Shown here one piece after another: positions 8,954 through 17,082 of a stretch of DNA of 64,000 bases (position 1 is the stretch's first letter; every line of letters starts with the position of its first letter). This DNA is from Asaia krungthepensis NRIC 0535 (GTDB lineage Bacteria; Pseudomonadota; Alphaproteobacteria; Acetobacterales; Acetobacteraceae), in NCBI RefSeq assembly GCF_025995175.1, contig NZ_BAPV01000020.1:62001-126000 (forward strand). Direction: 5' to 3'. The notes beneath the pieces were generated by a model, which was given only the letters and a program-made list of their open reading frames with translations, was not told where the DNA came from and ran no database searches. Position numbers and translations under genes: made by a program.

Positions 8954-8984
8954 AAGGCCGGGCCCGTTGCCCGGCCTTTTTTTT
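8954..8984 (+). terminator. Strong intrinsic terminator between speD and speE
   Basis: A perfect 10-bp stem, AAGGCCGGGC (8954-8963) with GCCCGGCCTT (8969-8978), has a 5-nt loop and is followed by a T-run to 8984. It ends just 24 bp before the speE start. It would end most speD transcripts or act as an attenuator for speE. Confidence 0.88.
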
Positions 8985-9008
8985 GATAAAATTGGGAGAG
9001 ACCGCCTC

Positions 9009-9878
9009 ATGTCTGAATCCTGGATCAACGAAACCCTCTACCCCGATTGGGGCCAGCGTTTTCGCGTCACGCGCGAGCTCGCACGCGTCAAGAGCGACTT
9101 TCAGGACATTGTCGTCTTCGAAAGCGACTTCCACGGCCGCGTGCTCGTTCTCGATGGCGTCATCCAGATCACCGAGCGCGATGAATTCGTCTATCAGGAA
9201 ATGCTCACGCATGTCCCACTCCTGACCCATCCCGACGCCAAGCGCGTGCTCATCATCGGCGCTGGCGATGGTGGCGTGCTCCGCCGGGTGCTTCAGCATA
9301 AGACCGTTGAAAAGGCCGTCATGGTCGAGATCGACGGCGCGGTGATCGAGCTTTCCAAGCAGCATCTCCCCAACATCGCTGGCGACGCCTGGAATGACCC
9401 GCGCGCCGATGTCATCGTCGGCGATGGTATCGACTATGTCGCCAAGGCTGCAGACGGCTCGTTCGATGTCATCATCGTCGACTCGACCGATCCGATCGGC
9501 GTGGGCGAAGTGCTCTTCACCGACGCCTTCTACAAGGATTGCGCCCGCATCCTTTCCGCCCAGGGACTAATCGTGAATCAGTGCGGCGTGCCCTTCATGC
9601 AGGCGGATGAACTGCGTGAAACCAGTGCTCGCCGCGCCAATTTCTTCCCGCATGTATCTGCTTACGTCGCAGCCGTTCCGACCTATGTCGGTGGTTTCAT
9701 GACGCTCGGCGTTGCAGCAAAGGGTGTGAACCCCACGAAGCAGACGGTCGAAGACGTCCGTGCGCGCGCCGAGGCCGCCGGTATTCTGGGCACCACACGC
9801 TACTGGACGCCGGAAATCCACGTTGGCAGCTTTAACCTGCCGCCTTACATCGCCGAGAACCTGCCTACGGAGGGCTGA
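9009..9878 (+). CDS. speE: Spermidine synthase (polyamine aminopropyltransferase)
   Basis: A 289-residue aminopropyltransferase that joins putrescine with decarboxylated S-adenosylmethionine. Family landmarks: N-terminal WINETLYPDWGQRFRV, VLVLDGVIQITERDEFVYQEML, the nucleotide-binding glycine motif VLIIGAGDGGVLRRV, EIDGAVIELSKQHLP, the catalytic DSTDPIGVGE with the first Asp as general base, and the C-terminal YWTPEIHVGSFNLPPYI. GGGAGAG lies 8 nt before the ATG, so the start is secure. It works with SpeD upstream. The promoter must either read through the terminator at 8954-8984 or lie in the short AT-rich stretch right after it. Confidence 0.95.
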   Translation: MSESWINETLYPDWGQRFRVTRELARVKSDFQDIVVFESDFHGRVLVLDGVIQITERDEFVYQEMLTHVPLLTHPDAKRVLIIGAGDGGVLRRVLQHKTVEKAVMVEIDGAVIELSKQHLPNIAGDAWNDPRADVIVGDGIDYVAKAADGSFDVIIVDSTDPIGVGEVLFTDAFYKDCARILSAQGLIVNQCGVPFMQADELRETSARRANFFPHVSAYVAAVPTYVGGFMTLGVAAKGVNPTKQTVEDVRARAEAAGILGTTRYWTPEIHVGSFNLPPYIAENLPTEG

Positions 9879-9893
9879 CCCCTCTCTTCCGTC

Positions 9894-10121
9894 CAGGGCT
9901 CTACCCTGAACCCGCGAAGGGGTTCGCCCCTTCGATCCCCGCCTTGACTCAAACGGGTGTCCAGAGGGCGGCCGTCCTCTGGCAGGGCGGGGGGCGAAGC
10001 CCCGCATAAGGCCGACCGTGCAGGGCGCCGCCCTGCACCCGCGAAGGGACAGGCCCCTTCGATCCCCGCTTCACTCAAACAGATATTCAGAAGACGACTG
10101 TCCTGTGGCGGAGTGGGGAGC
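9894..10121. repeat. Tandem pair of GC-rich intergenic hairpin repeats
   Basis: Two related copies lie in tandem (about 9894-10005 and 10021-10121). Each contains CAGGG..CCCTG, then CCCGCGAAGGG..CCCCTTCGATCCCCGC, then a TTGACTCAAAC/TTCACTCAAAC stretch. The first copy also has CCAGAGG..CCTCTGG and GCGGGG..CCCCGC hairpins. Related modules occur at 23403-23445, 25940-26195 and 29318-29423. They lie between the ends of converging genes here (speE and a minus-strand gene), where they could also end transcription. Confidence 0.75.
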
Positions 10122-10135
10122 GGATTCCCTAAGAC

Positions 10136-10444
10136 CTAGTACCCTGATCCACTTAGCAGACGAATCACAAGGGTCTGCCACTCCTCCATGATATCGCCAT
10201 GGCCCATGGCATGCCCGGCACGGCGGTACCAGTACCGGGCGTTATCCTGATCGCCTTCCTTGCGGTGGAGCCAGGCATGAACCCAGTTGCATTCGGCATC
10301 ACGTTCATTGCTTTGCACGATTTCATGGGCTGCGGCCCAATCGGCGCGGCCGGCCCACCAAAGGGCGAGGAGGGCCGGAGAAAGGCCCTGAGGAGGGATA
10401 GTGTCTTCGAGGCTTTCCTTGAAAACAGAGAGGGTCATGCTCAT
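10136..10444 (-). CDS. Conserved small protein of unknown function
   Basis: A 102-residue soluble, acidic, Trp-rich protein, mostly helical by composition (ALLALWWAGRADWAAAHEIVQ, WVHAWLHRKEGDQDNARYWYRRAG). It has no signal peptide. Its pattern of paired helices with A-x-Y/W-Y-x-R-A-G resembles a degenerate TPR, but I do not recognise a named family. The ATG at 10444 overlaps the stop of the SDR gene upstream by the four bases ATGA and has GGGAG 8 nt before it. It is therefore the last gene of the DedA-SDR-small protein operon and is likely translationally coupled. Confidence 0.7.
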   Translation of the reverse strand: MSMTLSVFKESLEDTIPPQGLSPALLALWWAGRADWAAAHEIVQSNERDAECNWVHAWLHRKEGDQDNARYWYRRAGHAMGHGDIMEEWQTLVIRLLSGSGY

Positions 10445-11391
10445 GCGAGAGTCTCCCAATCAAACCGTACACCGGTCATGTTCTCAGAAGCCTGCCAGAG
10501 GTTTTGAGAGAGGGAAAGCCCCATGGCGACCGGAGGGAGGATCGCCGGGCCAGGGGGGCCACGCCGTTCCCCCGATCCCTGGGGACCGTAATAACCGCCA
10601 TCCTGCGCCTGAGGCGACAGCGCCGCATGGAGCAGGGGCTCTGCACCAGCGGTAACGTCCTGCCCCATCAGTCGGAACAACCCGTTTCCGAGACGATCCT
10701 GAACGAGTGAAAGGACGCGACCGACGGGTGAACGCGAAAGACCGAGCGCGGCGCTGTTGGTGATGATCGCGCTGGTCGACCACCCGGGATGCGCAGCGCG
10801 CACATGCAGAGGGGCGTTCATGGCACGGGCACGGCGGTGCAGCTCAAGGCTGAAAAGCAGATTGGCAAGTTTGCTCTGCCGATAACGGGCAAAGCGTTTA
10901 TAGCTTTCGGTGGAATTCAGGTCGTCAAGCGGGATCTCACCCTTCCACGCCGCCAGAGACGCCACAGTCACGATATGCGCCTGTCCGGCGATGAGCGAAG
11001 GCAGGAGGCGCCCCGTCAGGGCAAAGTGACCAAGATGGTTGGTGCCGAACTGAAGCTCGAATCCATCCTGGGTCGAGCGGCGCTGGGGAGGCGCCATGAC
11101 CCCGGCATTATTGACCAGAATATGGATGGGCTGCCCCTCCATACGCTCTGTAAAGCGCGCAATCGAGGCGAGAGAAGCCAGATCGAGGCCCTCGAAGCGC
11201 AGCCGCGCCTGAGGAACGGCGCGCTCTATGGTGGCAAGAGCCTCACGGCCTTTTTCAGCATTGCGACCCGTCACGATCACCTCGGCGCCATGGCGCGCCA
11301 GCCCGAGCGCCGTGGCAAGACCGAGCCCACCGGTGGCGCCCGTGACGACGGCGGTGCGACCTGCGCAGGAAGGATAGCGTATGTCGCTCAT
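10441..11391 (-). CDS. Short-chain dehydrogenase/reductase (protochlorophyllide reductase/retinol dehydrogenase-like)
   Basis: A 316-residue SDR. The cofactor motif is TGATGGLG near residue 17, the structural NNAG near residue 95, Ser in VASLAAWKG and the catalytic YRQSKLANL (Y-x-x-x-K). TGRNAEKG after the second strand suggests NADP preference. The extended length and the region after AAHPGWSTSA place it in the large group often annotated as WW-domain oxidoreductase or protochlorophyllide reductase-like. The substrate is unknown. The ATG at 11391 overlaps the DedA stop by four bases, so it was chosen over a longer frame that would begin deep inside dedA. Confidence 0.88.
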   Translation of the reverse strand: MSDIRYPSCAGRTAVVTGATGGLGLATALGLARHGAEVIVTGRNAEKGREALATIERAVPQARLRFEGLDLASLASIARFTERMEGQPIHILVNNAGVMAPPQRRSTQDGFELQFGTNHLGHFALTGRLLPSLIAGQAHIVTVASLAAWKGEIPLDDLNSTESYKRFARYRQSKLANLLFSLELHRRARAMNAPLHVRAAHPGWSTSAIITNSAALGLSRSPVGRVLSLVQDRLGNGLFRLMGQDVTAGAEPLLHAALSPQAQDGGYYGPQGSGERRGPPGPAILPPVAMGLSLSQNLWQASENMTGVRFDWETLA

Positions 11392-12044
11392 GCCTTGTTC
11401 TTCCCCGAATGCTCTTCGGACTTGGCCTCCTTCATGGCCTCGTCGGTCAGGCGTTTCTCGTTCTTCTTGAGAAAATAGAGACATACCCCGAGGAAAATCA
11501 CCACCAGAGAGCCGATGCCTATGGCGAGGGGCCCCGAGAGGCTGAAAATCTCCTTGCCCAGGAAATAGGTGGCCACCGCATAGCCGCCCGCCCAGACCAC
11601 GCCCCCAAGCGCATTATGCCAGAGGAAGGATTTCCAGGGCATGTGGTTCGCCCCGGCCAGCAAGGCCACGAATACGCGCAGGATGGCAACGAAACGTCCG
11701 ACAAAGACCACCGTCCCGCCATGACGCTTGAAGAGATAGCGCCCCAGAAGCAGGCGCTCATGAGTCAGCCCCACCTTGCCACCGTGTTTCTGCAGCAGCC
11801 TGAACCCTATGGACCGACCGATCAGATAGCCGAAATTATCGCCCATGATGGCGCCGGTCACGGCTGCGACGACCACCCAGCGTATCTCGAGATGATGGGT
11901 CGTGGCTGCATAAAGCGCGGCACCGATGATCAGGCTCTCGGCAGGCAGGGGCAGGCCCATGCTTTCGAGCATCACAACCACGCCGACAATGCCGTAGCCA
12001 TACTCCTTCAGCAGATGTTCCAGAAAATGCAGCAGGGCTCTCAT
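11388..12044 (-). CDS. DedA family integral membrane protein
   Basis: A 218-residue DedA (SNARE-associated/VTT domain) protein. Family landmarks are LESMGLPLPAESLIIGAALYA with the conserved Pro-Ala-Glu, GAIMGDNFGYLIGRSIG, the F-x-R-F-hydrophobic-R motif VFVGRFVAILRVFVALLAG, and a last hydrophobic segment followed by a Lys/Glu-rich tail. DedA proteins are undecaprenyl-phosphate or phospholipid flippases in several bacteria. It is the first gene of a three-gene operon in which each pair overlaps by ATGA. Confidence 0.92.
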   Translation of the reverse strand: MRALLHFLEHLLKEYGYGIVGVVVMLESMGLPLPAESLIIGAALYAATTHHLEIRWVVVAAVTGAIMGDNFGYLIGRSIGFRLLQKHGGKVGLTHERLLLGRYLFKRHGGTVVFVGRFVAILRVFVALLAGANHMPWKSFLWHNALGGVVWAGGYAVATYFLGKEIFSLSGPLAIGIGSLVVIFLGVCLYFLKKNEKRLTDEAMKEAKSEEHSGKNKA

Positions 12045-12141
12045 CCTTGGCGAGCTTGGCGATAAAGAGTCCGACTTGATGCCTGAAAGCGCCGCCCAGG
12101 AAAACTCGTCAGATGGTTTCAGTCCGATTATCCTGATTCCT

Positions 12142-14037
12142 ATGACGAATCCATCATCGATCCCTTCCGGTTCCTGGCCTTCCTGGGTTTCACCCGAGCT
12201 TGTGGCCGGTCGTTCGATCTCCCTTTCCGAGCTGAAGGCTCAGGCAGATCGACTGTACTGGCTCGAAACACGCCCGCAGGAAGGCGGGCGTACCACGCTG
12301 GTCAGCATGAAACGCGGCGAAACGCCGGAGGATTTGCTGCCGTCGACAGTCGGTGTCGGCACCCGTGTGCATGAATATGGCGGCGGTGCCTATGACGTAT
12401 CGTCCTGTCAGCGCGTGGTATTCAGCGATCGTAAATCCGGCGCGGTCCAGTTGCGTGAAAATGACGGCACACTCGTCAGCCTCGCCAGTTCCACGGACTG
12501 CGCCTATGCGGATTTCAGCTTTGATGCGACCGGAACTGGCGTCTTTTGTGTCCGGGAAGATCATCGCAGCGGCGGTGAGCCCAGAGCAGCCATCGTCTGG
12601 CTCGATCGCGAGCGCGAATGCGTGCTGGTCGAGGGCGACGATTTCTATGCGGCGCCACGTCCCGCTCCCGGCAACGGGCATCTCGCCTGGATCAGCTGGA
12701 ACCACCCCGACATGCCCTGGGATGCGACGCAACTCACGGTTGCCCCTCTGACATGGGAGGATTTTCGCCCCCGGACCGGAGCATCGCGTATCCTCGCTGG
12801 TGAAGCGTCACGATGCAGCAGCGTCGATCCCGTGTGGGAGAGCGCGGACACGCTTCTGGTCAGCCTCGATACGCCGGGTGCCTGGCATCCCTGTCGCTTC
12901 ACGGTGACGGGAGAGGCCGGGCCTGAATTCCTCCCCGACCCTGAAGGCGAAACCGGATTTCCCCATTGGGTCTTCGGACAGAGCAGTCTGCGTGTCCTGC
13001 CCGACGGCCGTATTCTCGCGCAGATCGTGCGTGACGGGCTCAGCCATACCGCCTTGCTGGCGGGCAGGCACTGGCAGATCTGCCCGCAAATCGAAACGGC
13101 CCAGGCCCCCGTGCTTTTTGGTGACGCGCTCGCCTGGATCACGGCGGCACCCGATGCCCCGCCTGCCGTCGTCATCGGCAAGAATTCGCGGATCATCCGA
13201 CAGGCCTTCGATTTCCCCGAAGGAATCACCTCGGAAGATTGCGCCCACCCCGAACCGTTTGCCTATCCCAGTACGGGAGGGGCGATCGCCCATGCGCTCT
13301 ATTATGCGCCGGTGAATCGCCATCGTACCCTTGGCCCGACCGAAAAGCCCCCTCTGGTGGTCATGGCCCATGGTGGCCCGACCGGTCGTGCCAGCTCGGC
13401 ATTCTCGTTCAAGGTCCAGTGGTGGACGAGCCGTGGCTTTGCGGTGCTCGACGTGAATTACAGGGGCTCTACCGGATTTGGCCGACGCTATCGCGAGGCC
13501 CTGAACGGCGAATGGGGTGTCACAGATGTGGAGGACTGCGTTGCAGGGGTGCATCATGCCGTGGCGCATGGTCTGGCAGATCCGGCGCGTTGCGTCATAC
13601 GCGGCAGCAGTGCTGGCGGGCTGACAGTCCTGATGGCCCTGGCCACCTCCGACGTCTTCGCCGCCGGATGCTCACTTTACGGCGTGACGGATCTGCGCGC
13701 ACTGGCCGAGGAGACGCATAAATTCGAATCCCGCTATCTCGACCGCCTGATCGGCCCCTATCCAGAGCAGGAGGCGCTCTATCTCGAACGCTCCCCCCTG
13801 ACCCATGTGGCCAGGATCACGGCGCCGCTTCTGTTCCTGCATGGCGACCTCGACAAAGTGGTGCCACTCGATCAGGCCAAGGCCATGCATCACGCGCTGC
13901 AGGAGCTGGGCCGCGCATCGGCGCTGCATGTCTATGAGGGGGAAAGCCACGGGTTCCGTCAGGAACAGACGCTGCGCGACAGCTTCACGCGTGAACTGGC
14001 CTTCTATCAGCAGGTCTTCGGGCAGAACCAGGTCTGA
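12142..14037 (+). CDS. S9 family serine peptidase (dipeptidyl aminopeptidase/acylaminoacyl peptidase type)
   Basis: A 631-residue prolyl-oligopeptidase family protein without a signal peptide. The N-terminal two-thirds is a beta-propeller-like region starting with SWVSPELVAG and VHEYGGGAYDV. The C-terminal alpha/beta hydrolase holds HGGPTGRASSAF (oxyanion region), the nucleophile S490 in GSSAGG, the Asp in HGDLDKVVP and the His in ESHGF. Such enzymes cleave short peptides in the cytoplasm. The start is uncertain: ATG at 12142 gives the usual N-terminus, while ATG at 12079 adds 21 residues and has a slightly better ribosome-binding site. Confidence 0.88.
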   Translation: MTNPSSIPSGSWPSWVSPELVAGRSISLSELKAQADRLYWLETRPQEGGRTTLVSMKRGETPEDLLPSTVGVGTRVHEYGGGAYDVSSCQRVVFSDRKSGAVQLRENDGTLVSLASSTDCAYADFSFDATGTGVFCVREDHRSGGEPRAAIVWLDRERECVLVEGDDFYAAPRPAPGNGHLAWISWNHPDMPWDATQLTVAPLTWEDFRPRTGASRILAGEASRCSSVDPVWESADTLLVSLDTPGAWHPCRFTVTGEAGPEFLPDPEGETGFPHWVFGQSSLRVLPDGRILAQIVRDGLSHTALLAGRHWQICPQIETAQAPVLFGDALAWITAAPDAPPAVVIGKNSRIIRQAFDFPEGITSEDCAHPEPFAYPSTGGAIAHALYYAPVNRHRTLGPTEKPPLVVMAHGGPTGRASSAFSFKVQWWTSRGFAVLDVNYRGSTGFGRRYREALNGEWGVTDVEDCVAGVHHAVAHGLADPARCVIRGSSAGGLTVLMALATSDVFAAGCSLYGVTDLRALAEETHKFESRYLDRLIGPYPEQEALYLERSPLTHVARITAPLLFLHGDLDKVVPLDQAKAMHHALQELGRASALHVYEGESHGFRQEQTLRDSFTRELAFYQQVFGQNQV

Positions 14038-14079
14038 AATCCCGACGCGCGTCCTTCTGGAGGCGCGCCGGATAATGCG

Positions 14080-15015
14080 TCAGGGCGTTGCAGGCGCCGT
14101 GACAGGCGTGGACAGGGCTACATTGAGCACGTCTGCCAGACGCACCCCAGCCTGTTGCAGGCGCGTCTCGATGACCGGGAAGGCGATCGCGGTATAGGCC
14201 TCGCCCATATCCTTGCGTTCCTTCCCTGCGGGCAGGGCGCCATAGGCAATCGAGCGCGCCAGACCATGGCTCTCATCGGTCCAGGCCACGACGTGATCAT
14301 GCATCGTGTCGCCTGAGAGAGCCGCCGACCAGTAGGCAGCCTGTCCGGGGGTGATCTGGGCGTTCAGGCGATCGGCCTCCTCATGGGCCTTGGCGAAGTC
14401 GATGGTGTAGTGAGGACCGACAACGAGATGACGTTCGTGATCCATGATGCCCTCATCCCACAGGGAATGCAGGTTTTCGTGCCCGTTCCGATCCTGACCG
14501 AAATACGAAACCTTGACCATGTTTCCGCCCTTGTCATGGTCGCGCTCAGCCGCGTGAAGCGGCTGGTGCAGGTCACCTACGAGATGCACCACCCATTTGA
14601 GCGCGGCCAGACGGGCCTCAGGCGTGGCTTTCGGATCAGCCAGAATCTTTTCCATTTCCGGCAGCTTCTCGGTCACGCAGATATCGTTGCCGCAATCGCG
14701 CGCCTTTTCATAAGTGGGAAAAGCGGCATCGGTATCGACGTAGTGCCAGGGCAGGGTCTGGGGCAGGCCGCCCTTGTCGGCAGGGACATGACCAATCGTA
14801 TCGGGCCAGGATGCCACCTGATCCAGGGTCTGATGATGTTCAAGCGCCAGAAGTTGCGTGACCGCACTGGCCGCCTCAGGTGTCAGACGGCTCTGGGCAA
14901 TATCGGCCACGATGGCGTGACCATATGGTCCCCAGGCCTGAGCAGGCTTTGCAGGCATGGCAAGGGCAGCAGCAGAGAGCAGAACAGAAAAGGCGAGAAG
15001 CGAGCGACGGGTCAT
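14080..15015 (-). CDS. Secreted S1/P1 nuclease
   Basis: A 311-residue zinc-dependent single-strand nuclease. The signal peptide runs to PAQA (about residue 27). Cleavage there leaves a new N-terminal Trp in WGPYGH, which is the zinc ligand of the S1/P1 fold. Other ligands are visible: the Asp in ASWPDTI, HLVGDLHQPLH, and NLHSLWDEGI. The protein would act in the periplasm or outside the cell, releasing nucleotides from RNA or single-stranded DNA. The gene converges on the S9 peptidase and is followed upstream by 133 bp that must hold its promoter. Confidence 0.92.
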   Translation of the reverse strand: MTRRSLLAFSVLLSAAALAMPAKPAQAWGPYGHAIVADIAQSRLTPEAASAVTQLLALEHHQTLDQVASWPDTIGHVPADKGGLPQTLPWHYVDTDAAFPTYEKARDCGNDICVTEKLPEMEKILADPKATPEARLAALKWVVHLVGDLHQPLHAAERDHDKGGNMVKVSYFGQDRNGHENLHSLWDEGIMDHERHLVVGPHYTIDFAKAHEEADRLNAQITPGQAAYWSAALSGDTMHDHVVAWTDESHGLARSIAYGALPAGKERKDMGEAYTAIAFPVIETRLQQAGVRLADVLNVALSTPVTAPATP

Positions 15016-15148
15016 GGAGCCTCGGAAACGGAAACGGGGATCAGTACCGCCACCGTTTCATTCCGCAGGCAGGGATGCAAGGGATGTTATGATGACAGAC
15101 ACCCTCTGTTCTCCCATCCAATGACAACCCGACCATGCAAGAAAGCAC

Positions 15149-16018
15149 TCAGGGGGCAAGCCGTACCGACCAGCCCGCCTCCCAGCATTCACCGGGGTCC
15201 AGATGCAAAAGCCCGGGCTTCTGCTCGAATGGGCCTTCGAACGAGGCCGGGCTGGCATATCCCATCCAGGGTTCCAGACAGAGAAAATCCGAGCCCGGCT
15301 TCATCCAGATTCCGAGTTGCTCGAAGCCGTACCACGAGAACACCAGTGCCTCGCCGCCTTGCGCATGAAAGCGCAGGGACCGGCTGACAGGATGCATGAA
15401 GATGAGGGCATCATGATCGAACAGGCTGTCATCGAGGGCCAGAATACGGCCCTCAACGGGACTCGGTCGGTCGCCATCGACAATCAGCCCTTCCTCGAGC
15501 AGGGCCAGATGCCCGGGCTCAGGTGCCTCGAATTCGACGACATGCCCTGCCTTCGGCGCGTCGGGCACCAGCGGCCAGATAAAGGCCGGATGGGCGCCCA
15601 GAGACGCATGCAAAACGCTCAGACTATCGGGATTGCCCAGCGTGTAATGAAGATGCAGCCCATCCTCATCGAGACGGTAATGTAGCGCCAGCCTGAACGC
15701 GAAAGGGAAGATGGCGCGGCTCGACGGGTCATCTTCCATAACGAGAATGCACCCTGTCTCGCTTCGTTCCACCCAGCGGAAAAGCCGGTCACGTGCGAAG
15801 CCGTGCTGGGTGAGTGTATAATCGAGCCCGTCGATAAGGGCATGATTATCGCGCAACCTGCCTATGATCGGGAAGAGTACCGGCGAGTGACGCGGCCATG
15901 CCGCTCCGTTCCAGACCAGATCACGGCCCGTCTCGTCGCATAAGGAGCAGAGCTCGGCCCCATGAGCTGCAACACGCGCCGTATACCGCCCGTTGCTGAA
16001 GACATGGCTGTCAGACAT
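15149..16018 (-). CDS. Aldose 1-epimerase family protein (LacX-like)
   Basis: A 289-residue galactose-mutarotase-fold protein. Landmarks are the start GRYTARVAAHGAELCSL, FPIIGRLRDN, LTQHGFARDRLFRW with the catalytic His, LGAHPAFIWPL with the second His, and the C-terminal LCLEPWMGYASP with the catalytic Glu. It interconverts sugar anomers or binds modified hexoses; the LacX-like branch has no firm substrate. The ATG at 16018 is taken as start. The GTG just before it (16021) has GAGGAG at better spacing and may be the true start. Confidence 0.85.
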   Translation of the reverse strand: MSDSHVFSNGRYTARVAAHGAELCSLCDETGRDLVWNGAAWPRHSPVLFPIIGRLRDNHALIDGLDYTLTQHGFARDRLFRWVERSETGCILVMEDDPSSRAIFPFAFRLALHYRLDEDGLHLHYTLGNPDSLSVLHASLGAHPAFIWPLVPDAPKAGHVVEFEAPEPGHLALLEEGLIVDGDRPSPVEGRILALDDSLFDHDALIFMHPVSRSLRFHAQGGEALVFSWYGFEQLGIWMKPGSDFLCLEPWMGYASPASFEGPFEQKPGLLHLDPGECWEAGWSVRLAP

Positions 16019-16117
16019 CACCCATCATGCTCCTCTTGCTGGGCCGACCGGATCAGGCACCTTCAGAAAAGGCGTAAGCCGGAGGGCATACCGACCTTCC
16101 CGAAATTTCGTCCCAGA

Positions 16118-16978
16118 TCAAGAGACTGTTTCGTGAGGGCCGGATTGGGTGACAGGTATCGCGCCCTGGCCGCATTCAAGTCCGGCCAGACGTTCCTCGA
16201 CAGACGATACGAGCGCAGCGTCGGCCGGCGGGTCGAGAAGAGCCAAGCGCGAACGCATGGCCAGGAGAATATCCGATGTCGCTTCCCCAACGGCCTTGCG
16301 CCACCATTCCAGTGCCTGCTCCCGCTTGCCCTGGTCACATAAAAGCGTCGCGTAATTGTGTTGCCCACGATAATCGCCTGCCTCAGCCGAGCGACGATAC
16401 CATTGCGCCGCTTCTTCCCGGTTCTGGGCAATCTCCCATCCCTCTTCCAGAAACCGGGCGTAAAGATTCATCGATTTGGCATGACCGGCTTCGGCTCCAG
16501 CCTTGAAAAGGGTCCGGGCGCGCGCAAGGTCCTTTGCCACCCCGATGCCGCGCATGGTGACGATAGCCAGATTATAGCAACCCCAGGCATCCCCCCGCAG
16601 CGCGGCCTGTTCGTAACAGGCTGCAGCGCGCGGCAGATCACGGGAACACCCCCAGCCGAACTGATAACACCGCCCCAGCATGTTCAGCCCCGGGCCGTAC
16701 CCGGCATTGGCTGCCCCTTCAAACCAGCGAAACGCCAGATCGGGGCGGGAAGGCACATAGACACTGTCACGCAGGATCTGCCCCCAGAGCACCTGTTCCA
16801 GCACATGGCCCGCGAGTGCCTTGAGCCGGATGGCTTCGATGGCTTCCGGCAATCGGCCATACCGCATGGCAGGCTCCAGACTGGCGATAGCGGCACTCCC
16901 GGATCGACGCCGAAAACGGCGGCGCAGGCCTCGGATGACGCTTTTCGCCCAGGTAACGGGTGAAGAGAGGTTCAACAT
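16118..16978 (-). CDS. Sel1-repeat (TPR-like) protein
   Basis: A 286-residue protein containing at least four Sel1-like repeats between about residues 80 and 240 (AFRWFEGAANAGYGPGLNML, AAACYEQAALRGDAWGCYNLA, ARTLFKAGAEAGHAKSMNLYA, AAQWYRRSAEAGDYRGQHNYA). The N-terminus is basic with a weak hydrophobic part and is probably not a classical signal peptide. Sel1 proteins are protein-interaction scaffolds. It is divergent from a siderophore-type TonB receptor with about 100 bp between the starts. In related genomes Sel1 proteins often accompany such receptors, so a role in iron uptake is likely by context only. The start at ATG 16978 is inferred. Confidence 0.8.
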   Translation of the reverse strand: MLNLSSPVTWAKSVIRGLRRRFRRRSGSAAIASLEPAMRYGRLPEAIEAIRLKALAGHVLEQVLWGQILRDSVYVPSRPDLAFRWFEGAANAGYGPGLNMLGRCYQFGWGCSRDLPRAAACYEQAALRGDAWGCYNLAIVTMRGIGVAKDLARARTLFKAGAEAGHAKSMNLYARFLEEGWEIAQNREEAAQWYRRSAEAGDYRGQHNYATLLCDQGKREQALEWWRKAVGEATSDILLAMRSRLALLDPPADAALVSSVEERLAGLECGQGAIPVTQSGPHETVS

Positions 16979-17062
16979 TTCGCAAAAAACTACACATGTT
17001 TCGCAACAAATCAATTGAGACTCAGTCGCGCTTTCATTATGGAGTTGCGAAATCCTCGCAAC
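16978..17062. promoter_or_regulatory. Divergent control region with TTTCGCAA direct repeats and an inverted repeat
   Basis: TTTCGCAA occurs at 16978-16985 and 16999-17006, exactly 21 bp (two helical turns) apart. An inverted repeat of the same core, GTTGCGA-N5-TCGCAAC, lies at 17044-17062. All are in the gap shared by the Sel1 gene and the TonB receptor. They do not match the Fur or Irr consensus I know, so the binding factor is unknown. Confidence 0.4.
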
Positions 17063-17082
17063 TGAATGGAGCGCCGCGCCTC

